A DNA stretch of 38,299 nt from Candidatus Hydrogenedentota bacterium (GTDB lineage: Bacteria > Hydrogenedentota > Hydrogenedentia > Hydrogenedentiales > CAITNO01). Both the position numbers and the translations under genes were made by a program. Shown in pieces: positions 8,789-17,399 of the stretch. A model generated the notes under the pieces. The model saw only the letters and a list, made by a program, of their open reading frames with translations, was not told where the DNA came from and did not search any database. Each line of letters begins with the position of its first letter. Position 1 is the first letter of the stretch. Location: contig CAIXUF010000750.1 in NCBI GenBank assembly GCA_903922535.1, positions 1-38,299 on the forward strand, written 5' to 3'.

Positions 8789-10588
8789 TCATTTCTTCGC
8801 GGGAAGTATCCGGGCGGCCGTATCGACCTTGAAGGAAGGCGGTGCCAATTCCAACTTGCCATCATGGCATTCGGCGCTGCCGGCACCGACCGGCGTTCCG
8901 TCAGCCGGGTTGCACCATGACACCTGGTACGCGCCGTCGGCCAGTCCGCGCAGCGTGACCGGTGTCCCGCAGGGCTGGGGGTCGGTGACAGTGCTTCCGC
9001 GCGGAAATTCGTAGCGGCGGTCCACCAGGTAGAGCAGGGCTGTCTTGCCGTCGGTCATGGCGAAGGCGTCGGCGCCCAGGTTCAGATCCTGACCGGCAGT
9101 GGGTGCCGCACCGACTGCCGGCGCGGGCGGCCCGTTTTCCTGCATGGGTTCGGGTGGCGTCGCGGCGTCGGCGGGATGCCATGCCGCGCCGCCAAAGCCC
9201 GTGTCCTTGATGAAACTGGACAGGGTGGTCCATAGCGGATAGCGGTGGTTGCTTTGCAGGCACTCCCACCACCAGGGCATGACGGTGCCGGCGCTGCCGG
9301 TGAGCAGGCCGGTCCACAGTCCCTGGCGCAGGCACCAGTCGTTCGGATCAAGCGCGCGGCCGTCATTCTTGTAGGTTGCCCCGAACTCGCCGATCACCAT
9401 GGGCCTTGCGTACCGCCCGGCAAAGCGCTGCGCGGTTTCGGCAATGTACACCCCGAGACCCCGGTGAACGTCGTCGCAGTAGAGGTGGTACTGGGTGAAA
9501 TCCAGCGCGGGCAGCTCCCACATTTTCCGGTCCTCAAACACGCCGCCAAAGCTGGTGGTGACGGGATGGTGGAAGGGGTCCAGGCCGTGCAGCCTGTCCG
9601 CCATGTCGCCGTGCCACTGGATCACGTCGGGCCGTTTCAGTTTGGAATAGACATTGTTGATCTCGTTGAAGAATTCCCAGCACAGCAGGGACGGATAAGC
9701 GCCGTAACGGGCGACGAGGTAGCGGAGCCGCTTTTCGTAAAGTTTGCGCGCATCCGGGTTGGTGAAGAAATCGTTCTGCACGGCGCAGGGGCCGCCCTGG
9801 GTCTGGTTGTAGGGATGGGTGGGCCAGTAGTCGTTGCCGCCCCACATGTCCTTCTCGTCCTGGAAGATGCCATGGTAGTCGATGCAGAGCATCACCCCCA
9901 CGCCCTGGTCCGCGGCCAGGCCCATCACATGGTCCAACCGCCATGCCTGCTGCTGGTTGTAGTTCAGCCGCTCCCCCGGCAGGACCTCAATGCCAAAGGC
10001 CGCCGGCCACATCCACACCCGGGCAAAATTCATTCCCGCGCCCGCGAAGCCGGGCAGCCAGTCATCATAGTCGTAGGTGCCGCGCGCGCCGGGCCAGCAC
10101 AGGTTGCTGCCGAGCAGCGGCATGGGGGTGCCGTTGTCATACTGGAAGAAGCGTTTCTTTTCCGGTTCGACGCGAATGTAGCCGCGCGGCGCGGATTGTG
10201 CGGCGAGGACTTCCACCGTGGCGGAACCGGCCGGAGACGGCGGCGCACCGTCTTGACCCAGCAGCATCTCGCACTGGAGCGTGCCGGTCTCCCATGGGGT
10301 GAAACGAACCCGCCAGCCGGGTTCACCGGTCGGTTTCAGTGTCTCCCGCTCGTCGGTGAGGGCACGGGCGAACTCCTGTTTCCAGAAAGCCGGAACGCGG
10401 ACGGTTTTCCCTGACAGGCTGGTAAACACCGTGTCCAGCAGGACGGCATCGGGATCGTACGGGTTCCCCGACGGCTGTCCGGCGCCGATGACGCGAAATT
10501 CGGCGCACCGGCCCGCGCGAACTTCGGTGTCCGCAGGCTCAAGGGACAGGGCACCCAGACTTAAGGCGCCCGCAATGAGGACACAGCT
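8789..10588 (-). CDS. DUF5060/cellulase-like secreted glycoside hydrolase, start codon unclear
   Basis: A TIM-barrel glycosidase of the type annotated as DUF5060 plus cellulase family. The N-terminal sandwich is recognisable (NPYDPDAVLLDTVF, then SGKTVRVPAFW). The barrel carries the likely acid/base Glu in CWEFFNEINN and the likely nucleophile Glu in VIGEFGATY. A C-terminal beta-domain ends the protein. The first usable start in frame is GTG at 10429, but it falls inside the DUF5060 domain. The frame is open and coding-like further upstream and includes a signal-peptide-like stretch (SCVLIAGALSLGALS, about 10588-10544), yet contains no ATG, GTG or TTG. Either a rare start (ATC at 10594 or ATT at 10576) is used, or the start has been lost. 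The upstream TPR gene ends at this point, which suggests coupled translation. Substrate unknown; a beta-glucan or beta-mannan is plausible. Confidence 0.75.
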   Translation of the reverse strand, partial: SCVLIAGALSLGALSLEPADTEVRAGRCAEFRVIGAGQPSGNPYDPDAVLLDTVFTSLSGKTVRVPAFWKQEFARALTDERETLKPTGEPGWRVRFTPWETGTLQCEMLLGQDGAPPSPAGSATVEVLAAQSAPRGYIRVEPEKKRFFQYDNGTPMPLLGSNLCWPGARGTYDYDDWLPGFAGAGMNFARVWMWPAAFGIEVLPGERLNYNQQQAWRLDHVMGLAADQGVGVMLCIDYHGIFQDEKDMWGGNDYWPTHPYNQTQGGPCAVQNDFFTNPDARKLYEKRLRYLVARYGAYPSLLCWEFFNEINNVYSKLKRPDVIQWHGDMADRLHGLDPFHHPVTTSFGGVFEDRKMWELPALDFTQYHLYCDDVHRGLGVYIAETAQRFAGRYARPMVIGEFGATYKNDGRALDPNDWCLRQGLWTGLLTGSAGTVMPWWWECLQSNHRYPLWTTLSSFIKDTGFGGAAWHPADAATPPEPMQENGPPAPAVGAAPTAGQDLNLGADAFAMTDGKTALLYLVDRRYEFPRGSTVTDPQPCGTPVTLRGLADGAYQVSWCNPADGTPVGAGSAECHDGKLELAPPSFKVDTAARILPAKK

Positions 10589-11958
10589 TAGGATCGGGGT
10601 TTCTCCACGGAATGGGTTCGCGTTGGACTGACGGGCGGGGCTGTTTTGCGCACAATCATGGGCCCGAACATGGCGAACAGAATTGCCAGAATCAGGAGGA
10701 TGATGAGCGTGAAGAAGGTCTTGCTGGGGCGCTGCCCCAGCTCAATGCCGAGAAACTTGGCAATTTCGGGCGACTCGTAGGCCAGCACCGCGCCGACCGG
10801 CTGCCAATCGCCCACCCTGTCGCGCCGACACCGCGCATCGCGCGGAACGGCACCCTTGGAAAAGGCGCGCAGGGCGGCGTCGTGGTCGGAGGCCTCATAG
10901 ATGACCTCGCCGTAGGCGTCGGCAAACTGCCACACATGGCCAAGTTTGAATCGGTCACGGTAGTCAAACACCCACTGGGCGAGGGCGCTGCGCGCCTCCG
11001 GCTCTATGCCTGGCGTGTCCAGGCGTTCCAAAAATGCCAGTCCCTGCTCCGCGTTCCCGTTTCGGCCGCGCGCCTCAGCCAGCAGGCGGATGACCGCCAG
11101 GTCCTTGACCCCGCCCTTTTCGTAGGCTTTGCCGATTTGCTCGTCCGCAAGCTTTTCGTTGCCAAGCGGGGCCGGCGCATCGAGATACAACTGGGCAAGC
11201 ATGCGGTGCGCCAAATAGCCGTCCGGATGCCGCATGAGGTACGCGTTCAGGAGCCGCTCCGCATCACCGTACTCGCCGTGTTTCATCAACCTCTCGATCG
11301 CAACGAGTTCCTGCGTCATTTCGCGGGTGGCCGTCCCCTTGGGATGCTCCTCCCGGTCCACCGCCATCGTGGCGGCGTAGGCGTCCTCGTGGGCGGCGGC
11401 GCTGAGGGCCGCCCCCACGACAATCTGGTCGGGGTCCACCTTCAACTGCAGGGACACGGTTTGTCCCGCACGCACCAGTTTGATGGGCGTTTCAGACGTG
11501 CCGATGCGCAGAATGGGCGCCGTGGAGCGCCGGTTACCCGGCGCAACAATAAGGAGTTCGTCGCCCACATGAAAGACGCCGGATCGGATGTGGGCCATGA
11601 TCGTGCACTGGTCCGTCGAGGCCGGATAGACCCCCTGGACTGTCAGCACGTTGGCCGTGGACACATCCTTCGCCGGGACAGGCGTATCCATGTGCGATGG
11701 GTGAATCTTGCCAATCACCTCGCGCAGCCTGTCCATGGCCGCCGCTTCAATCTTGCCGTCAAGCCGCTGCGCGTACTGTTCCGCCTCCTCCTTGCGGCCC
11801 AATTCAGCCAGGCAAAGCGCCCGCTGGTAGTTTACATGGCGGCTGTTGGGCCGTTCCCGATCCAGTTTGTCAAGGATCTCCAGCGCGTCCGAATGTTGAT
11901 TTTCCCCGAACAGGGCCTGCGCCCTGTCATAAAGCTCCTTGGCTTCATCGTTTGTCAT
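10588..11958 (-). CDS. TPR protein with EF-Tu-domain-2-like barrel and C-terminal membrane anchor
   Basis: A 456-residue protein of unknown function. The ATG at 11958 is chosen because GGGAG lies six bases upstream; the frame continues further but without a good start. Residues about 2-66 are TPR-like helices (ELYDRAQALFGENQHSDALE). Residues about 101-187 resemble domain 2 of translational GTPases: a beta-barrel with SGVFHVGDELLIV, then ILRIG, then VRAGQTVSLQLKV and IVVGAAL. No GTPase domain is present. Residues about 215-330 hold more TPR-like helices, and residues about 415-436 form one membrane helix followed by a short basic tail, so most of the protein faces the cytoplasm if tail-anchored. 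There is no signal peptide. It directly precedes the DUF5060 glycosidase and diverges from the GH51/GH127 pair. Confidence 0.6.
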   Translation of the reverse strand: MTNDEAKELYDRAQALFGENQHSDALEILDKLDRERPNSRHVNYQRALCLAELGRKEEAEQYAQRLDGKIEAAAMDRLREVIGKIHPSHMDTPVPAKDVSTANVLTVQGVYPASTDQCTIMAHIRSGVFHVGDELLIVAPGNRRSTAPILRIGTSETPIKLVRAGQTVSLQLKVDPDQIVVGAALSAAAHEDAYAATMAVDREEHPKGTATREMTQELVAIERLMKHGEYGDAERLLNAYLMRHPDGYLAHRMLAQLYLDAPAPLGNEKLADEQIGKAYEKGGVKDLAVIRLLAEARGRNGNAEQGLAFLERLDTPGIEPEARSALAQWVFDYRDRFKLGHVWQFADAYGEVIYEASDHDAALRAFSKGAVPRDARCRRDRVGDWQPVGAVLAYESPEIAKFLGIELGQRPSKTFFTLIILLILAILFAMFGPMIVRKTAPPVSPTRTHSVEKPRS

Positions 11959-12043
11959 GCCTGACTCCCACACCCGTAAGAAAAGACACTTTGCCCCTAA
12001 TACAAACCTGAGCCAACCTTGCATTAATAATACACTCTTTCTT

Positions 12044-12056
12044 TTCGCAATGCGAA
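12044..12056. promoter_or_regulatory. Palindrome in the divergent promoter region (possible operator)
   Basis: TTCGCA-A-TGCGAA is a perfect 13-base palindrome in the 260-base gap between the TPR gene and the divergent GH51 gene. A run of six T follows on the plus strand (12059-12064). The position suits an operator for a sugar-responsive repressor, but no such regulator lies nearby. Confidence 0.3.
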
Positions 12057-12218
12057 CGTTTTTTGCCCGGGTAGTTCCGGCAGGATGTTCCCATGTGTTT
12101 TGGGGTGCCTCCACCGTTTGGTTTCAACGGCAAAGACACCCTATCATGGCGGAAGCGCGGACAATCGCGTTCTGGGCAAACCAAACCGGGCTTACAAGAC
12201 AGCCGACAGGGAGAGCGC

Positions 12219-14132
12219 ATGAAACGCATGCCAGTTCTGATTGTCATCACTGCCATGGCGGCCTGTTTGGCGATCCCGCGCGGCACGGCGGCCGGCGCGG
12301 AGAAATGCCGCGTGGAGTTGGACGCACAAAACCCGGGGCCGGTCATTTCTCCGCTGCTGTTCGGCCACAATCTGGAACACACGCGGCGGGCCATTTGGCA
12401 GGGAATCAGCGCCGAGATGGTTGCCAACCGCAAGTTCGCCGCTGTGGAAAACGGCCTGCCTGGGCGCTGGCGCGGGATTGACGGCGGCGGGCGGGTTTCG
12501 GTGGACGACGCGATCGCCTATGCGGGGAAACATTCGGTGCGGGTGGAGGCCGGGAATGCGGGTGGAGGCGGCATTGAACAGCAGCAGTCATGGCTGGCTT
12601 TCCGGAAGGACGCGAAATATGCGTTCCGGGTCTGGGTGAAGTCGGAGAGGGGACGCAGCCTCTGGATTCGCGTCACGGATGCCGGGAACACCCGCGTTGT
12701 GTATCAGGAGGAGGCAGTCCTCCAACCCGGGGACTGGCAGTTGTGGGAAACTTCCTTCACGGCACCCATGACGGAGGAGAACGCACGGCTGGAGATTGGC
12801 AGCAAGGTGGAGGGGGTTTTCTGGATTGGGGCGGTTTCCCTCATGCCCGCCAACAACTTTCACGGCATGCGCCGGGACGTGGTGGACCTGTTCAAGACGC
12901 TGAAACCGGGTTGTCTGCGGTGGCCGGGCGGATGCTTTGCCGAATATTACGTCTGGCAGGACGGCCTGCTGCCGGTGGACCAGCGCCCGCCGCTGGGACC
13001 GGCCCAATGGGACGGGCTGCTGCCCGACACGGACGGCTATGACAACCATGAGATCGGCATCGACGAGTACATGGCGCTCTGCCATGAGCTAAACTGCGCC
13101 CCGGCGATTACCCTCCGCTACGGCCAGGGCAGTCCCGAAGAGGCGGCCGCCTGGGTCGAATACTGCAACGGCGGGCCGGAGACCCGGTGGGGCAAGGTCC
13201 GCGCCGGGCGGGGGCATGCCGAACCCTACGGCGTCCAGTACTGGTATGTGGGCAATGAGATCTGGGGGATTAGCCTGGTCAAGGACAGGGATCCCAAGGC
13301 GTGCGCGCGGCGAAGCCGCGCGTTCGCCGAGGCAATGAAGCAGGCCGACCCGAACGTGGAACCCGTCGGCTGCGCCCCGGCTCTCAATCCGACTGATTTC
13401 AAGGACTGGCTCGCGCCGTTGCTGGCGGAGGCGGGCGACTCGCTGGGACTGGTGCAGACGGGTTACTACTTTCCAAGCCCTGAAAAGGTAAACATGAAGG
13501 GCGTCGTTGAAGTGCCGCAACGGGATGTCCTTCCGCTGATGCAGTCGCTGCGGCGGTTCACCGACCGCACGGCCCCCAACGGCAAACATCTCGGCATGGC
13601 CTTCTACGAATGGAACGCCTATTGGGGCCGTCCCGGCGATGCGGTGGGCGGTGTGTTTGCGGCGGGCATGCTCAACATGTTCTGCCGCGAGGCGGAACCG
13701 CTGGGGTTGGCGCTGGCCGGGTATTTCCAGCCCGTCACCGAGGGGGCCATCAAGGTGGAACCGTCCACCTGCGCGATGGAGCCGACGGGACAGGTCTTTG
13801 CGCTGTATGCGGCGCACCAGGGCAGCCGCCTGTTGAAAACGGCTGAACCGCCCGACGACATAGACCTGTGCGCCTCCGTGTCCCCTGACGGCGGCCAAGT
13901 CTGCGTCACCGTGCTCAACCGGAGCATGAGCGCGGAGCACACACTGGAGTTGGCGCTGGCCAACTTCAGCGAGACACCGGACTGTGATGCAACGCTGCTC
14001 AAGCCCCGCTCGTTCGAAGCCAAGGATGTGTTTGAGCAGGTGGATATGAAGATCGCGGCAACGGACGGCAAGAACGTTGCGGTGTCGCTGCCGCCGTGCG
14101 CGGTTGCCCGCATCCTTTTCCGTCGTTCATAA
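12219..14132 (+). CDS. Secreted alpha-L-arabinofuranosidase, GH51 family
   Basis: Releases alpha-linked L-arabinofuranose from arabinan, arabinoxylan or pectin side chains. The 637-residue protein begins at ATG 12219, preceded by AGGGAGA and followed by a signal peptide ending in TAAGA. The N-terminal sandwich and SPLLFGHNLEHT are typical of the family, and a carbohydrate-binding-like insert follows (residues about 85-205). The TIM barrel begins near LRWPGGCFAEYY. Acid/base Glu347 lies in VGNEIWG and nucleophile Glu464 in FYEWNAYW. A C-terminal beta-domain completes the protein. GH127 follows 15 bases later on the same strand, so the two form an arabinose-releasing operon. Confidence 0.88.
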   Translation: MKRMPVLIVITAMAACLAIPRGTAAGAEKCRVELDAQNPGPVISPLLFGHNLEHTRRAIWQGISAEMVANRKFAAVENGLPGRWRGIDGGGRVSVDDAIAYAGKHSVRVEAGNAGGGGIEQQQSWLAFRKDAKYAFRVWVKSERGRSLWIRVTDAGNTRVVYQEEAVLQPGDWQLWETSFTAPMTEENARLEIGSKVEGVFWIGAVSLMPANNFHGMRRDVVDLFKTLKPGCLRWPGGCFAEYYVWQDGLLPVDQRPPLGPAQWDGLLPDTDGYDNHEIGIDEYMALCHELNCAPAITLRYGQGSPEEAAAWVEYCNGGPETRWGKVRAGRGHAEPYGVQYWYVGNEIWGISLVKDRDPKACARRSRAFAEAMKQADPNVEPVGCAPALNPTDFKDWLAPLLAEAGDSLGLVQTGYYFPSPEKVNMKGVVEVPQRDVLPLMQSLRRFTDRTAPNGKHLGMAFYEWNAYWGRPGDAVGGVFAAGMLNMFCREAEPLGLALAGYFQPVTEGAIKVEPSTCAMEPTGQVFALYAAHQGSRLLKTAEPPDDIDLCASVSPDGGQVCVTVLNRSMSAEHTLELALANFSETPDCDATLLKPRSFEAKDVFEQVDMKIAATDGKNVAVSLPPCAVARILFRRS

Positions 14133-14147
14133 CCAGGAGGATCTGTC

Positions 14148-15956
14148 ATGCTCTGGACCATGCTTGGAATCATGACGCTCTGCGCCACCGCCGCGCCTTC
14201 GCAAACGCCGTTGTGCCATTTGGAGACGGGACAGGTCAGGGTCGGCGGGGAGATGGGCCGCCGGATTGACGTGACGGTCAACAACAACCTGCTCGTGATC
14301 GATCTGGAGAAGGACTTTCTCGCGCCCTTCCAGCAGAAATCGGCCGGAAGCGGGTATGTCGGGCTGGGAAAGACGATCGACGCCATGACGCGACTGGCGG
14401 CGTACACCGGCGATGCGCGGCTTATGGAACGGAAGAACAAGCTCGTGGCCGAGCTGCTGGCCACGCAGGAGCCGGACGGGTACATGGGCATGATGAAACC
14501 CGACGCCCGCGTGGGTGCGCTGTGGGATGTGCACGAAATGTCGTACCTCGTGCTCGGGCTCACGTCCGACTATGCCGCGTGCGGGAACAGGCCCTCACTG
14601 GAGGGTGCCCGGCGGCTGGCGGACTACCTGCTGGAGCGGCTGATGGTGGAACCGCGGCGCAAGCTCAGCGATCTCAGCCCGCACATGCCGGACACAGGCT
14701 TCGAGGAGGCAATGATCGCGCTCAACGGCCAGACCGGCGACGCGAAGTACCTCGACGCGGCGCGGAACTACCGGCCGCTGACCGCCTGGCATCCGCCCAT
14801 CACGCTGGGCCGCTGGGGCGGCGTGGAGGGACATGCCTACGCATACATCGACAAGTGCCTGTCACAGATTCGCCTCGATCCGTCCCCCGAAGAGACGGCA
14901 CTCTGGGCGCCCAGCCGGGACGTGATGCAGTTTCTGCTCGACGGCGACGGATTGGTCGTGACGGGCACCTGCGGCGACCACGAGTGCTGGCACGACACCC
15001 AGTCGGGCACGACGAATCTCGGCGAGACCTGCACCACCGCCTACCTGCTCCGTTTCTGGGACGAACTGTACCGCCGCACGGGCAATTCGGTGTACGGCGA
15101 CCTGATGGAGCGCGCCATATACAACGCGCTCTTCGCCGCGCAGTCGCCGGACGGACGGCGCATCCGTTATTACACGCCTTTTGAGGCCAAGCGCGTCTAC
15201 CACGAAATGGACAGCTACTGCTGCCCCTGCAATTACCGCAGGGCCATTGCGGACCTGCCCGGCATGATTTACTACCGCGGCACGGACGGCATCACGGCCA
15301 ACCTGTACACGCCGTCGCAGGTGAGCGTGAAACTGGACAACGGTGCCCTGCTCAAACTGGCGCAGGAAACGGACTATCCGAATTCGGGCAAAGTGACGTT
15401 CCGCTTCGATCCCGACCGGCCGTCCACATTCACCTTCGCGTTCCGCGTTCCACGGTGGACGCCGAAATGCGGGGTGCGCCTGAACGATGCGGCCGTGAAC
15501 ACTGCCGCCCAACCGGGCGGTCTCGGCCGCATTGCGCGGGAATGGAAGAAGGGCGATGTGCTTACGCTGGACTTCGCCCTGGACTGGCGGCTGGTGAAGG
15601 GTCGCCGCACCCAGGCCGGCCGCGCGGCCGTCATGCGCGGACCGCAGCTTTTTACGCTGGACCCGAAGAAGAGCGCGGCAAGCAGCGATTGTGAGCCGCG
15701 CCTGCTCACACTCGACCCCGGGTCGGTGACCGGACCGCAGCCCGACGGTACGGTCCGCCCGGATGGGATGTCGTGCAAGGCCCGGGTGTGGCTGCCGGGC
15801 GCTTGGTATCCGTCGGCGGAAACGCACGAGGTGGTGCTTACTGAGTTTGCAGACCCTGACGCGGCCTCGCTCTATTTTCACGTGCCGAATCCGAACGACC
15901 CGCGGTTGGTGGAGGATGAGTTGATAAACACCGCGGTGGAGGGGCTGTTTCCCTGA
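14148..15956 (+). CDS. Secreted GH127-type beta-L-arabinofuranosidase (DUF1680 family)
   Basis: Hydrolyses beta-L-arabinofuranosides by analogy with HypBA1. The 602-residue product has a short signal peptide (about residues 1-18). An (alpha/alpha)6 barrel is followed by beta-sandwich domains. The unusual zinc-thiolate active site of the family is intact: Glu293 and Cys295 in GETCTT, and Cys358-Cys359 in YCCPCN. Cys358 corresponds to the cysteine nucleophile of the family. An AGGAGG ribosome site lies seven bases before the ATG. Its place right behind the GH51 gene supports joint removal of alpha- and beta-linked arabinofuranose. Related GH families (such as GH146) share this scaffold, so the exact linkage is not certain. 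Confidence 0.85.
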   Translation: MLWTMLGIMTLCATAAPSQTPLCHLETGQVRVGGEMGRRIDVTVNNNLLVIDLEKDFLAPFQQKSAGSGYVGLGKTIDAMTRLAAYTGDARLMERKNKLVAELLATQEPDGYMGMMKPDARVGALWDVHEMSYLVLGLTSDYAACGNRPSLEGARRLADYLLERLMVEPRRKLSDLSPHMPDTGFEEAMIALNGQTGDAKYLDAARNYRPLTAWHPPITLGRWGGVEGHAYAYIDKCLSQIRLDPSPEETALWAPSRDVMQFLLDGDGLVVTGTCGDHECWHDTQSGTTNLGETCTTAYLLRFWDELYRRTGNSVYGDLMERAIYNALFAAQSPDGRRIRYYTPFEAKRVYHEMDSYCCPCNYRRAIADLPGMIYYRGTDGITANLYTPSQVSVKLDNGALLKLAQETDYPNSGKVTFRFDPDRPSTFTFAFRVPRWTPKCGVRLNDAAVNTAAQPGGLGRIAREWKKGDVLTLDFALDWRLVKGRRTQAGRAAVMRGPQLFTLDPKKSAASSDCEPRLLTLDPGSVTGPQPDGTVRPDGMSCKARVWLPGAWYPSAETHEVVLTEFADPDAASLYFHVPNPNDPRLVEDELINTAVEGLFP

Positions 15957-16002
15957 GGCCATAAGCGATGGGGCAGGTTGCGTCCCATTCGGACTTAATA
16001 CA

Positions 16003-16020
16003 GCCGACAAGGATGTCGGC
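16003..16020. repeat. Perfect 7-bp hairpin between convergent genes
   Basis: GCCGACA (16003-16009), loop AGGA, TGTCGGC (16014-16020). It lies in the 94-base gap where GH127 and the (alpha/alpha)6 gene converge. No T-run follows on either strand, so it may be a repeated extragenic palindrome or a weak bidirectional terminator. Confidence 0.4.
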
Positions 16021-16050
16021 GCTCCCAGTACCAAATGCCGTTGCTCTGGC

Positions 16051-17268
16051 CTATTTCTGCCGAACGAAGCGGATGATGCCTGCGAGATCGAGCGGGTTTG
16101 GGCTTGGGCGGTGGCTCAGGTAATAGGTGATGATGCGTTTGGCGATTTCGGGCTCGATCTTCGCCAGCGGAAGGTAGTTGACGGGATAACCGATGTGCGA
16201 GAAACTTGGCGAGGTTCCGCCGGTGATGCTGGTGAATAGAATGCCGTCATCGCGGTGGGCAAGGCCGTTGAGCACCATCTTGGCGAATTGGACCGAATCA
16301 TCCCTGGTGAACACCTGATCCTCCTGCGCGAGCAGCAGGGGCAGCGCAAGGGTCAGTCCCGCGTGGGAGCTGTCTTCGCCGTTGATGGCCTCACGCGGCT
16401 GTTCGCCGGTGACCGGCTGGTCGGCCAGTTGGTAGGGCCAGTAGATGGCACCGTCAGTCGCGTGGACGAAGCGGTTGCGCATGTAATGGCCGATGGCCAG
16501 CGCGCGGTCACGATGGGTCGTGTCGCCGGTGTGTTTCCATGCCAGCCACAGCGCCCAGCCCATGGCGCTCTGGCGGTTGGCCGGGATGGGCTTGTTTTCG
16601 AGCGAGTTCTCCTGGTCCATGCCGAGGTAGTATCCCGCACCGGGTTCGGGGCCGTCGCGCCATTGCCGGTCGTGGACGGCCAACGCGTCAAGGCAGGTCT
16701 GGAGCAGCGCGTTCCGCTCGTCGCCGAGGGTTTTGTTGAAGTCGGGCGCGCCCTTGGCGAGGATCAGAAAGTCGAGCATTTGCGCGGCGATGATGCCGGT
16801 GTGCACCGCAAAAACGGCGCGGCCGCGCTCGGCATACTTGTCGCAGCCCCACGCCTTGACCACGCGGCCGGTGAACAACTGCTTGCCGCGTTTGTCGTCC
16901 GTGGCGGCGGCGACGGCGCGCACGAAGCGCAGGTTGGCCTCCAGATACTTCGTCTCGCCGGTGGCGCGGTGCATGTCGTTGAGCGCGCGCATATAGTAGG
17001 AGAGCGACCACGCGATGAAGGCGTTGTCGTTCTGCACGTCCTTCAGATTCTTGTCCAAATTGGCACCCATGAAGAGGGCGTCGAAATGTTCCGGAGACGC
17101 ATAGGTCTCCAGCGCGGGAGGCGGATCGACCTTGGGGAAATTCTCCATGAACTTCTTCACGTAGGCAGCCTCCTGCTCCGGGGGCTCGGCGGCGAAGACG
17201 GCGGCGGCAAGCAAGACCGCGCCGCAGGCGAGGGCCAACATGCGGGCATGGGCTGGACAAAGATGCAT
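16051..17268 (-). CDS. Secreted (alpha/alpha)6-barrel protein, paralog 1
   Basis: A 405-residue exported protein. The ATG at 17268 is preferred over the longer open frame because it gives a clean signal peptide (LALACGAVLLAAAVFAA) with an AGGAG site. The rest is helical repeats typical of an (alpha/alpha)6 toroid (SYYMRALNDMHRATG, WLAWKHTGDTTHRDRALAIG), as in unsaturated glucuronyl hydrolases, C5-epimerase-like and alginate-lyase-like proteins. Conserved segments shared with its neighbour include GMDQEN, ANRQSAMGWA, and GED-S-HAGLT, which are candidate active-site residues. I cannot assign a family or substrate with confidence. Its 5' neighbour at 17400-18629 is a clear paralog. Confidence 0.65.
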   Translation of the reverse strand: MHLCPAHARMLALACGAVLLAAAVFAAEPPEQEAAYVKKFMENFPKVDPPPALETYASPEHFDALFMGANLDKNLKDVQNDNAFIAWSLSYYMRALNDMHRATGETKYLEANLRFVRAVAAATDDKRGKQLFTGRVVKAWGCDKYAERGRAVFAVHTGIIAAQMLDFLILAKGAPDFNKTLGDERNALLQTCLDALAVHDRQWRDGPEPGAGYYLGMDQENSLENKPIPANRQSAMGWALWLAWKHTGDTTHRDRALAIGHYMRNRFVHATDGAIYWPYQLADQPVTGEQPREAINGEDSSHAGLTLALPLLLAQEDQVFTRDDSVQFAKMVLNGLAHRDDGILFTSITGGTSPSFSHIGYPVNYLPLAKIEPEIAKRIITYYLSHRPSPNPLDLAGIIRFVRQK

Positions 17269-17302
17269 GAGAAAGACTCCTGTGCAAAAAGGGCGGGTGC
17301 GC

Positions 17303-17345
17303 CACGGACGAACACGGGCTTGCACGGACGAACACGGACGAATAC
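17303..17345. repeat. Short direct repeat in the spacer between the tandem paralogs
   Basis: CACGGACGAACACGG occurs at 17303-17317 and again at 17323-17337, followed by a partial copy (ACGAATACCG). The 131-base spacer otherwise shows only the ribosome site of the downstream gene. Confidence 0.5.
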
Positions 17346-17399
17346 CGATTAACTGGCGACGGCGCTTGTCATTATACCTTCTTGGCAACGCGCTGCGGG

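Noticed and set aside
11959..12114. Longer start for the TPR gene
   Set aside because: The extension has no ribosome site and reads as low-quality sequence, whereas ATG 11958 has GGGAG six bases upstream and begins on a TPR helix.
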